Notes: generated from the letters alone by a model not told the origin. A DNA stretch of 18,185 nt from Thermoplasmatales archaeon (GCA_011049295.1 DSCA01000125.1:1-18185); one strand, 5' to 3'. Positions 6,807 through 14,469 are shown, counted from the stretch's first letter. Numbers and translations are program-made.

Positions 6807-8417
6807 TCACCGGCCCAGACGACCCTTGGCGTGGTCGCGCAGTTTGTACTTCTGGATTTTGCCGCTGGCGGTCATGGGGAACTCGTCGACAAAAAAGATG
6901 TGCTTGGGCGTTTTGTAGCGGGCGATGTTGTCCCGGCAGAACTGCTTGATTTCCTCCTCGCTGGAGGACTCCCCCTCCCGGAGCTGAATGAAAGCGGCCA
7001 CCTCCTCGCCGTACTCGGCATGGGGAACCCCCACCACCGCCACGTCCTTGACCTGGGGGTGGGTATACAGGAACTCCTCTATTTCCCGGGGGTAGACGTT
7101 TTCGCCTCCCCGGATAATCATGTCGTCCACCCGGCCCAGAATGCGGATGTAGCCCTCCTCGTCCATCACCGCCAGGTCCTTGGAATGCAGCCAGCCGTTT
7201 TCGATGGCCTGGGCGGTCTGCTCGGGCATCTTGTAGTATCCTTTCATGATGTTGTAGCCCTTGGCAATCAGCTCGCCGGGCTGGTTGGGAGGCATCTCTT
7301 CGCCGCTCTCAGGGTCAATGATTTTGACCTCCACCGGAGGATGGGCTTTGCCCACCGTCTGCACCCTCTTTTCTATGGGGTCGTCCCGCTTGGTCTGGGT
7401 GATGACCGGCGAGGCCTCGGTCAGCCCATAACAGATGGTTATCTCGTCCGCCCCCATGTCGTTCATCACCCGCTTCATGACCTCCATGGGACAGGTGGCA
7501 CCGGCCATGATGCCCGTGCGCAGAGACGAGGTGTCAAACCGCTCAAAATCGGGGTGGTCCAGTTCCCGGATGAACATGGTGGGCACGCCCTGGATGACCG
7601 TGCATCGCTCCTGCTCCACGGCCTGCAGCACCTCCCCGGCATCAAAAATACGGATGGGAACCATGGTTGCCCCGTAAATGGCACAGTTGAGGGTGGACAT
7701 CACGCAGCCGAAGCAGTGGAAAAAGGGCACCGGGATGCACATGCGGTCTTTTTCGGTGAGCCCCAGATACTTGCCCACCCAGTAGGCATTGTTTACGATG
7801 TTGTAGTGGGTGAGCATAACTCCCTTGGGAAACCCGGTGGTTCCCGAGGTATACTGCATGTTGACCACGTCGTGGGGGTCCAGTGAATCCTGTATCTGAC
7901 GGAGAGTCTCGTCGGTAACATCTCCACCCCCTTCCATGACCTGGGCGAAGGTGTGCATACCGGGATGGCTCTCCTCGCCCATGAACACCACGTGCTGAAG
8001 GCGAGGCAGCTTATCGGACTTCTGTCCCCGTCTGAGTTCCGGAAAAACCTGGTAGAGGGTGTCCACGTAGCTGACATCTTTGAAGCCCTCCACCAGAAAC
8101 AGGGCGGTGGCATCCGACTGCTTGAGGAGGTATTCCAGCTCATGTGCCTTGTAGTAAATGTTAACGGTCACCAGCACGGCCCCTATTTTGGCCGTGGCAA
8201 ACTGCAGCAGTACCCACTCCGGCACGTTGTAGGCCCAGACCGCCACGTGGTCACCTTTGTCTATGCCCAGCTTCAGCAAACCCTTGGCCAGCCGGTTCAC
8301 CTGCTCCCTGAACTCCCGATACGTGTACCGGGGGCCGTCCAGAAAAACCAGGGCGTCATTGTCAGGAAACCTCCGTGCTGTCTCGTCCAGAACCTGACCG
8401 ATGGTTTTCTCAATCAT
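6807..8417 (-). CDS. Fatty acyl-CoA synthetase (AMP-forming, ACSF2-like)
   Basis: A 536-residue AMP-dependent acyl-CoA synthetase. It activates a carboxylic acid, probably a medium- or long-chain fatty acid, to acyl-adenylate and then acyl-CoA. Core motifs are present: YTSGTTGFPKGV (189-200), CYGLTEASPV (329-338), the hinge region GRVDDMIIRGGENVYPREIEEFLY (starting 428), and catalytic Lys520 in TASGKIQKYKLR. The NVYPREIEEFLY signature places it with ACSF2-like enzymes. The usual Thr/Ser-Gly-Asp before the ribose-binding Asp reads HSKDLA (411-416): Asp414 is kept but Lys replaces Gly. The ATG at 8417 has a TATA box 25.5 nt upstream. It forms a two-gene unit with the overlapping phosphoesterase. 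Substrate chain length is inferred, not visible. Confidence 0.92.
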   Translation of the reverse strand: MIEKTIGQVLDETARRFPDNDALVFLDGPRYTYREFREQVNRLAKGLLKLGIDKGDHVAVWAYNVPEWVLLQFATAKIGAVLVTVNIYYKAHELEYLLKQSDATALFLVEGFKDVSYVDTLYQVFPELRRGQKSDKLPRLQHVVFMGEESHPGMHTFAQVMEGGGDVTDETLRQIQDSLDPHDVVNMQYTSGTTGFPKGVMLTHYNIVNNAYWVGKYLGLTEKDRMCIPVPFFHCFGCVMSTLNCAIYGATMVPIRIFDAGEVLQAVEQERCTVIQGVPTMFIRELDHPDFERFDTSSLRTGIMAGATCPMEVMKRVMNDMGADEITICYGLTEASPVITQTKRDDPIEKRVQTVGKAHPPVEVKIIDPESGEEMPPNQPGELIAKGYNIMKGYYKMPEQTAQAIENGWLHSKDLAVMDEEGYIRILGRVDDMIIRGGENVYPREIEEFLYTHPQVKDVAVVGVPHAEYGEEVAAFIQLREGESSSEEEIKQFCRDNIARYKTPKHIFFVDEFPMTASGKIQKYKLRDHAKGRLGR

Positions 8418-8439
8418 GGACAGTAATGGCGATGGCTTT

Positions 8440-8445
8440 CATAAA
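8440..8445 (-). promoter_or_regulatory. TATA-like box of the acyl-CoA synthetase gene
   Basis: TTTATG on the minus strand, centred 25.5 nt before the ATG at 8417, predicting a leaderless transcript for the synthetase-phosphoesterase pair. Confidence 0.55.
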
Positions 8446-8496
8446 CGTTATTATGGAGAAGAGGAGGAACTGGGAGATGGAGGTGGTAAAACCTTG

Positions 8497-8526
8497 GTGG
8501 CAATCGCCCCTCCCAAATATTGCCAC
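8497..8526. repeat. Perfect 8 bp inverted repeat with 14 nt spacer
   Basis: GTGGCAAT (8497-8504) and ATTGCCAC (8519-8526) are exact inverted copies with centres 22 bp apart, about two helical turns, as for operators bound by dimeric helix-turn-helix regulators. The site is some 55-85 bp upstream of the synthetase TATA box and about 60 bp beyond the stop of the propeller gene. This is the main content, apart from promoter and T-run, of the longest intergenic gap (8418-8587). It could also be an RNA hairpin at the 3' end of the propeller transcript. Confidence 0.5.
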
Positions 8527-8549
8527 ATCACCGAATCGGTCGTACATTT

Positions 8550-8555
8550 AAAAAA
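8550..8555 (-). terminator. T-run terminator after the propeller/PKD gene
   Basis: Six T residues on the minus strand, 33 nt after the TAG of the propeller gene and preceded by a run of A. T-runs of this kind end archaeal transcripts. Confidence 0.5.
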
Positions 8556-8587
8556 TTTTTGAATGAGCCCGATGCCTGCCCGGTGAG

Positions 8588-10294
8588 CTAGAGGAAAAAG
8601 AAGGAGAGGATGAGGGGCCTGAGCGAGGAGGCACCGTTGCCAATCCAGGAAAGGAGCAGGCGCAGCAGGAGATGGTGGCCGGTGGCGACATAGGGAACGG
8701 AAATGGAAAGGGGCGGCGACCAGTCGCTCTGTCTCCCGGTGCTGTCCTCGGCCATCACCCGCACCGCATAGGTTCCCTGCTCGTCCCAGGAGTGCCGGAC
8801 GGAGGCCTCCTGACCGGAAGTGTAGAAGCCGGTCCATTCGTCCACCATTCCGTCACCATTCCAGTCCCAGCCGAACCGGATCTCGTCGCCGTCGAAATCG
8901 ATGGTCGAGGTGGTATACGTGTAGTCTCTACCCCTCCGCACCGTGGCCGGCCCGGTGGGTTGGGCCGGGGTGTCCGGCTCGTACTGAATTTTGTTAGCAT
9001 GCTTGAGCGCAGAATTGCTGCGGTCCACGTAACTGATGTGGGGATAACCGCGGCTGTCCAGGGCCAGCGAGGCATAGCCGTCCACATCGCCCTCGCTGTC
9101 CACCGTTTCCAGGTTCCACTCGTCGCCCGCTTTCCAGGCATAGTTGAGGTTCCACTGTTTCCAGGCAGCATAGCCGATGTGGATGCGGTCCTGCTTATCT
9201 ATCGCAATGCCTGCCCCTGGTGGATTCCAGAAATAGTACAGGTTGGGGTCCACAACCTCTATCTCCCAGCCTCTGGCAGCGCGACGGGCATATTTCAGAT
9301 ACCAGGTAGTATAAGAGGTGAGATCGTAATAACACAGGTGAGGGGACTGCTGGGAATCGAGGGCGATGGCGGTGGTCCCGTATACCCGAATGTCGGTGGC
9401 CACGTCCTCTGTATCCCATGCGTTGCTCACTCTGCGGGCATACCGCAGCGCCCTATCCGTGGTGGCATAGTAGCTCACGTGCACATTTCCATTCGCATCG
9501 ATTACCGTGTCCGTGTAGCTGCCCGCATCCCCGGCGGTGTCCACGGCCTCCGTGGCCCAGGCACCGTTTTCTTTGACCGCATACTTCAAATCCTGATTGG
9601 TGGCATCATAATAACTGATGTGAGGAACGCCGTCTGCATCCACGGCAAGGGAAGAATACAGGCCCGCATCCCCGGCGGTGTCCACGTTCTGGACGGACCA
9701 CTCGCCGTTTTTCCAGCAGGCGTATTTGAGGTCTGCCACCCCGAAATCGTAATATGAAATGTGGATATGGTCGTCTGCATCCACGGAGATGTCGGTGTCA
9801 TATCCTATTTTTCCCAGGGCCTCCACCGTTTCCAGCATCCAGGTTTCCTGCCGGCCATGCTCTATGTAAAAACTGGCGTCGTCTCCTTCAATGCAGCACC
9901 CGGTCTTGTATCCTCCGCTCGCCACATAGCTACCGCCGCTCACCTGTCTGCCTTCCGTATTGCGCTGCTCCCAGACATAGGTAAAACTTTCGCCGGGGTC
10001 GAGAAAACTGGGAAGGTCGTCAACGGAGACCGAGAATACGGGGCCCGTGTCATTGTAGATGTCCAGAAAGGGACTGCCGCCCAGCGAGATGGCACCCACA
10101 TTGGAGATGACAATGGGAACCGGCTCGCCGTGAGCATACCCGGATTTGTTGGTAGAGACCTGGATAATGCCGTCCACGGGGTTTACGGCCGCATCGTTTC
10201 CCGGTTGCCCTTCATCGCCCAGGGTAGATGCGGTCAGCGCCAGCAGGGCGAGCAGAGCCGCCACACCCAAAACTTTCACTTTCATTCTCCTCAC
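8588..10294 (-). CDS. Secreted six-blade beta-propeller protein with BsuPI-like and PKD-like domains
   Basis: A 568-residue exported protein. A signal peptide (MRRMKVKVLGVAALLALLAL) is followed by a BsuPI-like strand domain (about 43-145; PGESFTYVWEQRNTEGRQV), then six repeats of roughly 47 residues (about 164-437) with the pattern SLAVDADGVPHISYYD...LKYA...W, typical of a six-bladed propeller. The strand WMLETVEA before repeat 1 may close the ring. A PKD-like domain follows (about 440-535; FGWDWNGDGMVDEW), and the protein ends in a hydrophobic tail (HHLLLRLLLSW...LRPLILSFFFL) that could anchor or sort it. A TATA box lies 26 nt from the GTG at 10294, so I use that start; ATG at 10285 is the alternative and preserves the signal peptide. 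Propeller and PKD domains usually bind proteins or glycans; no catalytic residues are apparent. Confidence 0.83.
   Translation of the reverse strand: MRRMKVKVLGVAALLALLALTASTLGDEGQPGNDAAVNPVDGIIQVSTNKSGYAHGEPVPIVISNVGAISLGGSPFLDIYNDTGPVFSVSVDDLPSFLDPGESFTYVWEQRNTEGRQVSGGSYVASGGYKTGCCIEGDDASFYIEHGRQETWMLETVEALGKIGYDTDISVDADDHIHISYYDFGVADLKYACWKNGEWSVQNVDTAGDAGLYSSLAVDADGVPHISYYDATNQDLKYAVKENGAWATEAVDTAGDAGSYTDTVIDANGNVHVSYYATTDRALRYARRVSNAWDTEDVATDIRVYGTTAIALDSQQSPHLCYYDLTSYTTWYLKYARRAARGWEIEVVDPNLYYFWNPPGAGIAIDKQDRIHIGYAAWKQWNLNYAWKAGDEWNLETVDSEGDVDGYASLALDSRGYPHISYVDRSNSALKHANKIQYEPDTPAQPTGPATVRRGRDYTYTTSTIDFDGDEIRFGWDWNGDGMVDEWTGFYTSGQEASVRHSWDEQGTYAVRVMAEDSTGRQSDWSPPLSISVPYVATGHHLLLRLLLSWIGNGASSLRPLILSFFFL
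9521..9685 (-). repeat. 24 bp direct repeat between neighbouring propeller blades
   Basis: Positions 9521-9544 and 9662-9685 are identical over 24 bp, 141 bp (47 codons) apart. Both encode the VDTAGDAG joint between blades. DNA-level identity in an otherwise diverged repeat suggests a fairly recent blade duplication or gene conversion. Confidence 0.75.
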
Positions 10295-10315
10295 AGTACA
10301 TTAACAATCGTTTAG

Positions 10316-10324
10316 TATATATAT
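10316..10324 (-). promoter_or_regulatory. TATA box of the propeller/PKD gene
   Basis: An alternating T/A run (ATATATATA) on the minus strand, centred at 10320, 26 nt before the GTG at 10294. This geometry favours a leaderless GTG start; the GAGGAG in front of the ATG at 10285 is only 1 nt away from it, too close for a normal ribosome-binding site. Confidence 0.6.
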
Positions 10325-10340
10325 TTTCTGCACAGCCAGC

Positions 10341-10370
10341 AAAAAATGAAAAAGAAGGGAAAAGGGGGGA
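10341..10370 (-). terminator. Pyrimidine-rich terminator of the C25-type peptidase gene
   Basis: On the minus strand, right after the peptidase TAA, a pyrimidine tract carries runs of five and six T residues (10353-10349 and 10346-10341). It precedes the promoter of the next gene, so the peptidase and the propeller protein probably have separate transcripts. Confidence 0.55.
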
Positions 10371-10380
10371 AGAGGGGGCT

Positions 10381-13300
10381 TTACGGCGTTATGGGTGTGG
10401 GCTCGGTCCAGTCGGGGCTGTAGGCTACCAGCGTGGGATCACCGAAGAAAACCTGCATGTTGGTGACCGTCATCGAAGAGCTGCCGTACATGGCCGTGGG
10501 GTCACGGGTGGTATAGTCGCGCTGGTGCAGCCACATGTAGTCAGAGAAAGCATCGCCGATGCTCTTTCCGTGAACCATCATGTCCTCCATCCAGGCGTCG
10601 TCCAGCAGGTCGGCCTGCGGGCAGAGACCCGTTGCGGCGTTACCGTACCAGAATACGGCACCGTGCTCCAGATAGATGTTGGGACCGAAGTGCGAGCCCG
10701 TGGTACAGGACATCCACAGTTCAATTGAGCTGTGCAGGTTCTCAAAGGCCTGGTCCACCCACTTGAAGTGGACAAGGTCGTACAGGTTGGGCTCCTTGGC
10801 ATTGTACCAGGTGAATCCGCCCCACCGCGGGTCCTTGGTCTGGGCATCGTCGTACATGTAGCCACGCCAGGCATCCCACCACTCAAAGTCTTTCAGATGC
10901 TCGTACCGGGGTTCGACGTAGGGGAATTGCTCAGATATGATGTGGTACTGATAGGAGATACCGGAGCCGCCGGTGCCGTGGCCGGAATAGTAGCCTACCG
11001 ACACGCCGTCATTGTACCGCTTCAGGTAACCGTCCCAGATACAGTGGCCCTCGAAAAAGCGGCCGTGGGAGCTGTAGGATTCCTTGATCTTCTGCGACGA
11101 CCTCACCGCAGTGGATTTGCCGTCGTTGGTGGTCCAGGTTCTACCGTCGGGGAAGTTCATCAGCTGGGAGGTGGTCACGTCGCGGCCCGGATTGGCATAG
11201 ATTATCGCCGGGTAGAGAACTGTTCTGGAGATGTGGGCGGTCTGCATGGCCGGGGTGTCAAACATCATCATGCCGGTAAAGGAGTTGTTGCCGGTCATAA
11301 TGCGGCAGATGGTATGGCGGATGTCGGTCTCCCGGTCGCCCACAAACATGTATGCTTCCTTGCCTTCCAGGTCGAGCCCGTAGCTGTCAACCCATTCGCG
11401 TATGATGTCAACGGCGCCGCCGTACCAGCGATTGTGCTGGTCGAAGCCCGGGTCGGGGATGTTGCCCTGCAGGGCGCCCTGGAGGAACTCCATCCAGTCG
11501 AAGGGCTTGCTCATCTTGTGGGCATAGCCCTGGGCGCGGATTCCGTGATACCAGCCACCAGCATAGGTTTGGTAGACATACGCTATGTCGTTCAGACTGT
11601 AAGCCTCCGGAATTTCGCCGAAGTTCAGCACCGGGCTGCCGTGATAGGCAGCAATCATGCCCGAGGGAGCGAAGTCCCCGTTGAGGGTGCCCGCTGAAAT
11701 CACGGTAATGTAGTTCTCAGAGTGCTGGCTCTCCTTGATAGCGTTGATTACCTCCTGCATGGTGGTGTATTCCTCGGTGGCGCTGACGCTGGCCGAGCTC
11801 ACGCCGTCCAGGTTCACAAAGATGAGGTTGGATGCTCCCAGGGTGGACAGGGCCTCGCTGGTGGCTGCCGGTACCTCGTCCTTGGTCACGTACAGAAGCG
11901 GAGCGTGGTTGAGCGAGGCGATGACGGCGGCGTTGGCTGCCGACATCTGGGCGTTGATGCGGTCGGGGTTGTGCTCGCGGATGTTGGCGGTGATATGATA
12001 GGGAATGGAATCACTGCTCTTCTCCTCTTTGAACGGATAGTGCGGGGCCACGATGACCGTCCACTTGCCGGTCATGGGGTATTCCAGGGACACGGTGTGC
12101 TCGGTGGTGTAATCCGGTTCCCAGTACCGCCAGTCCTCGAAGCCGCGGTGGTGGTCACCATTCCAGTAGTGAATGGGCTCGATGTTCTCATAGGTGGGGT
12201 CGCCCCAGTGGGGCACGTCGGGTCTGCGGATGTTGCCCTTGGGGTCCACCAGGAACACTTCCAGGTAGCTGGGCTGTTCAGTGGTCACCGTCACCTCGAT
12301 GCTGCAGTCGGTGGTGTCCACCGGTATCTTGTACCGGTCGCCGCTGTACTTGGTCACCTCCAGGGTCCAGTCGCCACTGCTGCTGGCAGCATACGGGAAC
12401 CACATGCCGGGGATGGAAATCGGGAAATATATGTTGGTGTTGTCGCCCGGCCCATCGTAGGGATGCGGCCAGTCTTCCTCAGTGCCCACTTCGTAACGGG
12501 GGGTAATGATACCCAGTGCCGGCGAGATGGGTCCTGCTCGCAACGTCATCACGGCCCACTTGGGGCCGATGAACATGGGCAGTGCCGCTTTTCCGCCGAC
12601 GTCCTTGAGCTTGTCACTCCCCGCCGGGACACGGGTAACATCGGTCTGGACGTTGAGCGTGGCATCCTGGTCTATCACGGTATTGTAGGTGTCCTCGAAG
12701 GTGCTCCCGTCCACGGCCAGCACCGCAGTGTTAGAGGTCGTCCACTTGGTGGTGGCAATGTCCGCGGCCACCGCAACGGGGTCGCTGCCGATGTGATACT
12801 CCTCGGCCGTCATCCCGTGGCGGGACAGGTATTCATTCCAGTCGTCCAGCAGGTACTGGGTGGTATCGTCCACGGTGCCAAACCAGTGGGTGAGCTCATC
12901 GACGCCCTGGTAGACAATGGGCGAAACATACCGCTTGCCGCCCTCTATGTAGTTGGCGGCGGGCACGGCTGCCAGGTAGCCGAACTCGTCGGTGCTGCTG
13001 TCCGGGTCGTCCTCCACGATGAAGGTCTGGGCTATGGGCGTAATGTCCGGCTGCGGAATGGGGCCCGGCGGGTTCTGGACGGAAACGCCGACCTGCAACT
13101 CAAAGGAGTAGGGACCGGAGCCGTACAGGAAGTAGTTGTCCGGCCACTTCGATTCGTCCCAGCCCGGCCAGATGTCAATCTTGAACTTCCAGGTACCGGT
13201 GGCATCCGCCGGATACTCCAGGGTGTCATCACCGTAGTACATGGCCCTGTGGACCAGCTCTCCGCTGGGGTTGTACAGATGTACGTCGAAGTCGGACTTC

Positions 13301-14085
13301 TCGCCCAGAACTTTCAGGGAAATGCGGATACCCTGACCGCTGCTGGCGCTGAAGCTGTACCAGTCCTCCCAGTCGTTGACATCCAGGTAGCCCTCGTACG
13401 CACCGGGCGAAATGTACATGGCGCTGGCCATGGTGTTGCCAGCGTCCCTACCGCTCCCGGCATCGTTCTGCCCCTGCAGGGTCACGTCAACGGTGTAATG
13501 GCCGGCGGCCGCATCATCGGCCGTGTAGATGTGCAGGAAGTAGCGGCCAGTTGAGGGGACCGTATACTGGATGGTCTCGGCGGTGGTACCGGTGTTGGCA
13601 GACGAGGCGATGGTGGTTGCCGTGCCGTCCACCAGTTCGATGTCGAAGTTGGACTCCGGGGTGACCCTGATATTGATGGTCTGCCCCTGGAGAGCGGTGA
13701 AGTAGTACCAGTCGTCTTTGTCGCCGCTGGGATCCAGATGGCCCCGGGTACCTCGTCCCGGAGCCCGGTCTCGGACCTCTCCGGGATATAGCGGCAGTGA
13801 CTTGAGGATGTTGTTGCCGGCGTCGGTATTGTAGTTCACGTCACCTTGGCCTTCCTGGAGATTGGCAACTGCCGGGTCATCGATGGGCTCCTCTCGTACC
13901 GATTGGTCTAAAATGTAGGGTGGGTCATTACTTTGGTCTTCTGGCGTAAGGTCTATGGTGCTTTTCTCATTCGGCGAGGAATGCGTAGTGTTATCGGTCC
14001 CGGTGGGCAGTACTGCCACCGTTCCCATGACCATTAACAATGCTACTAACATTCCAATCGCCGCTTTGGCTTTGTATTTCTTCAT
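10381..14085 (-). CDS. Secreted C25 (gingipain-like) cysteine peptidase with PPC-like domains
   Basis: A 1234-residue exported protein. A signal peptide (2-30) is followed by an acidic linker and two PPC-like strand domains (about 115-203 and 213-333; GDKDDWYYF, WEDWYSF). A third strand-rich region (about 545-705) precedes a segment like a cell-wall-binding-2 repeat (about 714-765; NAAVIASLNHAPLLYVTKD). The C-terminal part (about 880-1225) looks like a clan CD peptidase: catalytic His1036 in YYSGHGTGG, Cys1127 in MSCTTGSHFGP, and the family-typical FFGDPTLVAY near the end. It should degrade extracellular protein. No membrane anchor is visible at the C-terminus (PTPITP). The ATG at 14085 has GGAGG 6 nt upstream and begins the signal peptide; the longer open frame upstream is not used. 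C25 membership rests on motifs, so confidence is high but not complete. Confidence 0.82.
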   Translation of the reverse strand: MKKYKAKAAIGMLVALLMVMGTVAVLPTGTDNTTHSSPNEKSTIDLTPEDQSNDPPYILDQSVREEPIDDPAVANLQEGQGDVNYNTDAGNNILKSLPLYPGEVRDRAPGRGTRGHLDPSGDKDDWYYFTALQGQTINIRVTPESNFDIELVDGTATTIASSANTGTTAETIQYTVPSTGRYFLHIYTADDAAAGHYTVDVTLQGQNDAGSGRDAGNTMASAMYISPGAYEGYLDVNDWEDWYSFSASSGQGIRISLKVLGEKSDFDVHLYNPSGELVHRAMYYGDDTLEYPADATGTWKFKIDIWPGWDESKWPDNYFLYGSGPYSFELQVGVSVQNPPGPIPQPDITPIAQTFIVEDDPDSSTDEFGYLAAVPAANYIEGGKRYVSPIVYQGVDELTHWFGTVDDTTQYLLDDWNEYLSRHGMTAEEYHIGSDPVAVAADIATTKWTTSNTAVLAVDGSTFEDTYNTVIDQDATLNVQTDVTRVPAGSDKLKDVGGKAALPMFIGPKWAVMTLRAGPISPALGIITPRYEVGTEEDWPHPYDGPGDNTNIYFPISIPGMWFPYAASSSGDWTLEVTKYSGDRYKIPVDTTDCSIEVTVTTEQPSYLEVFLVDPKGNIRRPDVPHWGDPTYENIEPIHYWNGDHHRGFEDWRYWEPDYTTEHTVSLEYPMTGKWTVIVAPHYPFKEEKSSDSIPYHITANIREHNPDRINAQMSAANAAVIASLNHAPLLYVTKDEVPAATSEALSTLGASNLIFVNLDGVSSASVSATEEYTTMQEVINAIKESQHSENYITVISAGTLNGDFAPSGMIAAYHGSPVLNFGEIPEAYSLNDIAYVYQTYAGGWYHGIRAQGYAHKMSKPFDWMEFLQGALQGNIPDPGFDQHNRWYGGAVDIIREWVDSYGLDLEGKEAYMFVGDRETDIRHTICRIMTGNNSFTGMMMFDTPAMQTAHISRTVLYPAIIYANPGRDVTTSQLMNFPDGRTWTTNDGKSTAVRSSQKIKESYSSHGRFFEGHCIWDGYLKRYNDGVSVGYYSGHGTGGSGISYQYHIISEQFPYVEPRYEHLKDFEWWDAWRGYMYDDAQTKDPRWGGFTWYNAKEPNLYDLVHFKWVDQAFENLHSSIELWMSCTTGSHFGPNIYLEHGAVFWYGNAATGLCPQADLLDDAWMEDMMVHGKSIGDAFSDYMWLHQRDYTTRDPTAMYGSSSMTVTNMQVFFGDPTLVAYSPDWTEPTPITP

Positions 14086-14091
14086 TTTGTG

Positions 14092-14096
14092 CCTCC
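14092..14096 (-). promoter_or_regulatory. Shine-Dalgarno site of the peptidase gene
   Basis: GGAGG, 6 nt before the ATG at 14085, decides this start. The TATA box predicts transcription starting close to this site, giving a leader only about 11 nt long. Confidence 0.7.
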
Positions 14097-14117
14097 AATT
14101 AAGCAATATAATGGAAA

Positions 14118-14125
14118 TATTTAAA
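14118..14125 (-). promoter_or_regulatory. TATA box of the peptidase gene
   Basis: TTTAAATA on the minus strand, centred about 36 nt before the ATG, predicting a start near 14095. It is divergent from the feoA promoter in a 117 bp intergenic region. Confidence 0.6.
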
Positions 14126-14172
14126 ATTAACTGAGCATGAACAGAAAGAAAATATGCCCGTCCCCCGCAAAA

Positions 14173-14180
14173 TTTAAATA
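14173..14180 (+). promoter_or_regulatory. TATA box of feoA
   Basis: TTTAAATA, centred 26.5 nt before the feoA ATG at 14203; leaderless geometry. The palindrome at 14185-14200 lies between this box and the start site. Confidence 0.68.
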
Positions 14181-14184
14181 CAAA

Positions 14185-14200
14185 TTTAGGCTTCCCTAAA
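14185..14200 (+). promoter_or_regulatory. Putative DtxR/IdeR-family operator in front of feoA
   Basis: TTTAGG-CTTC-CCTAAA, a perfect 6+6 palindrome with a 4 nt spacer. It contains TTAGG-N4-CCTAA, the core spacing of the classical DtxR operator (TTAGGTTAGCCTAA). Placed between the TATA box and the leaderless start, a bound repressor should block polymerase. Iron-dependent repression of feoA is inferred. I saw no second copy in the window. Confidence 0.68.
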
Positions 14201-14202
14201 AC

Positions 14203-14445
14203 ATGTCCTCTCCTGTCCCCCTCTCCCACCTCGCCCCCGGAAGCAAGGGCATAGTAGCAGCCATAGAGGGCGGAGGCGGCTTCACGGCCAACCTTCGGGC
14301 CCGCGGAATCCGGGAAGGAAAAAACATCGAGGTGGTAACCGCCCATCCCCTGCGCGGCCCCCTAGTAGTGAGAATAGACGGTCGGGAGACCACCATCGGG
14401 CGGGGGATGGCCCACAAAATCATGGTCCAGGCAAGAAACGTTTAA
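14203..14445 (+). CDS. feoA: FeoA domain protein
   Basis: An 80-residue FeoA-type protein with the SH3-like fold pattern: LAPGSKGIVAAIEGGGGF, LRARGIREGKNIEVV, GPLVVRIDGRETTIGRGMAHKIMV. FeoA is a cytosolic partner of the ferrous iron transporter FeoB in bacteria and is often a stand-alone gene in archaea. No feoB is present here, so FeoB must lie elsewhere or the protein acts alone. The ATG is leaderless, with the TATA box 26.5 nt upstream and a DtxR/IdeR-like palindrome between them, which supports iron-dependent control. The stop codon sits inside the apparent TATA box of the following aminotransferase gene, 24 nt before that gene. Confidence 0.9.
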   Translation: MSSPVPLSHLAPGSKGIVAAIEGGGGFTANLRARGIREGKNIEVVTAHPLRGPLVVRIDGRETTIGRGMAHKIMVQARNV

Positions 14446-14448
14446 GTA
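14441..14448 (+). promoter_or_regulatory. TATA-like box of the aminotransferase, overlapping the feoA stop
   Basis: TTTAAGTA, centred about 26 nt before the ATG at 14470. It contains the feoA TAA (14443-14445). It predicts that the aminotransferase gene can be transcribed independently of feoA as a leaderless message. Confidence 0.5.
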
Positions 14449-14469
14449 AGAATTATCTCATACACCCCC

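Noticed and set aside
6831..7886. A 351-codon plus-strand frame opposite the acyl-CoA synthetase.
   Set aside because: Antisense shadow of a well-supported gene; no recognisable motif, promoter or ribosome site.
8530..8540. Short palindrome ACCGA-A-TCGGT near the end of the propeller gene.
   Set aside because: A one-base loop and five-base stem are too small to support an operator or hairpin claim.
11722..13554. A 610-codon open frame on the plus strand opposite the C25-type peptidase gene.
   Set aside because: It is exactly antisense to a gene with clear domains and catalytic motifs. The translation is a Val/Gly/His-rich low-information shadow typical of GC-rich antisense frames, with no promoter or family pattern.
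14086..14346. N-terminal extension of the peptidase by 87 codons across the divergent promoter region.
   Set aside because: It crosses feoA and both TATA boxes; the ATG at 14085 has GGAGG and starts a signal peptide.
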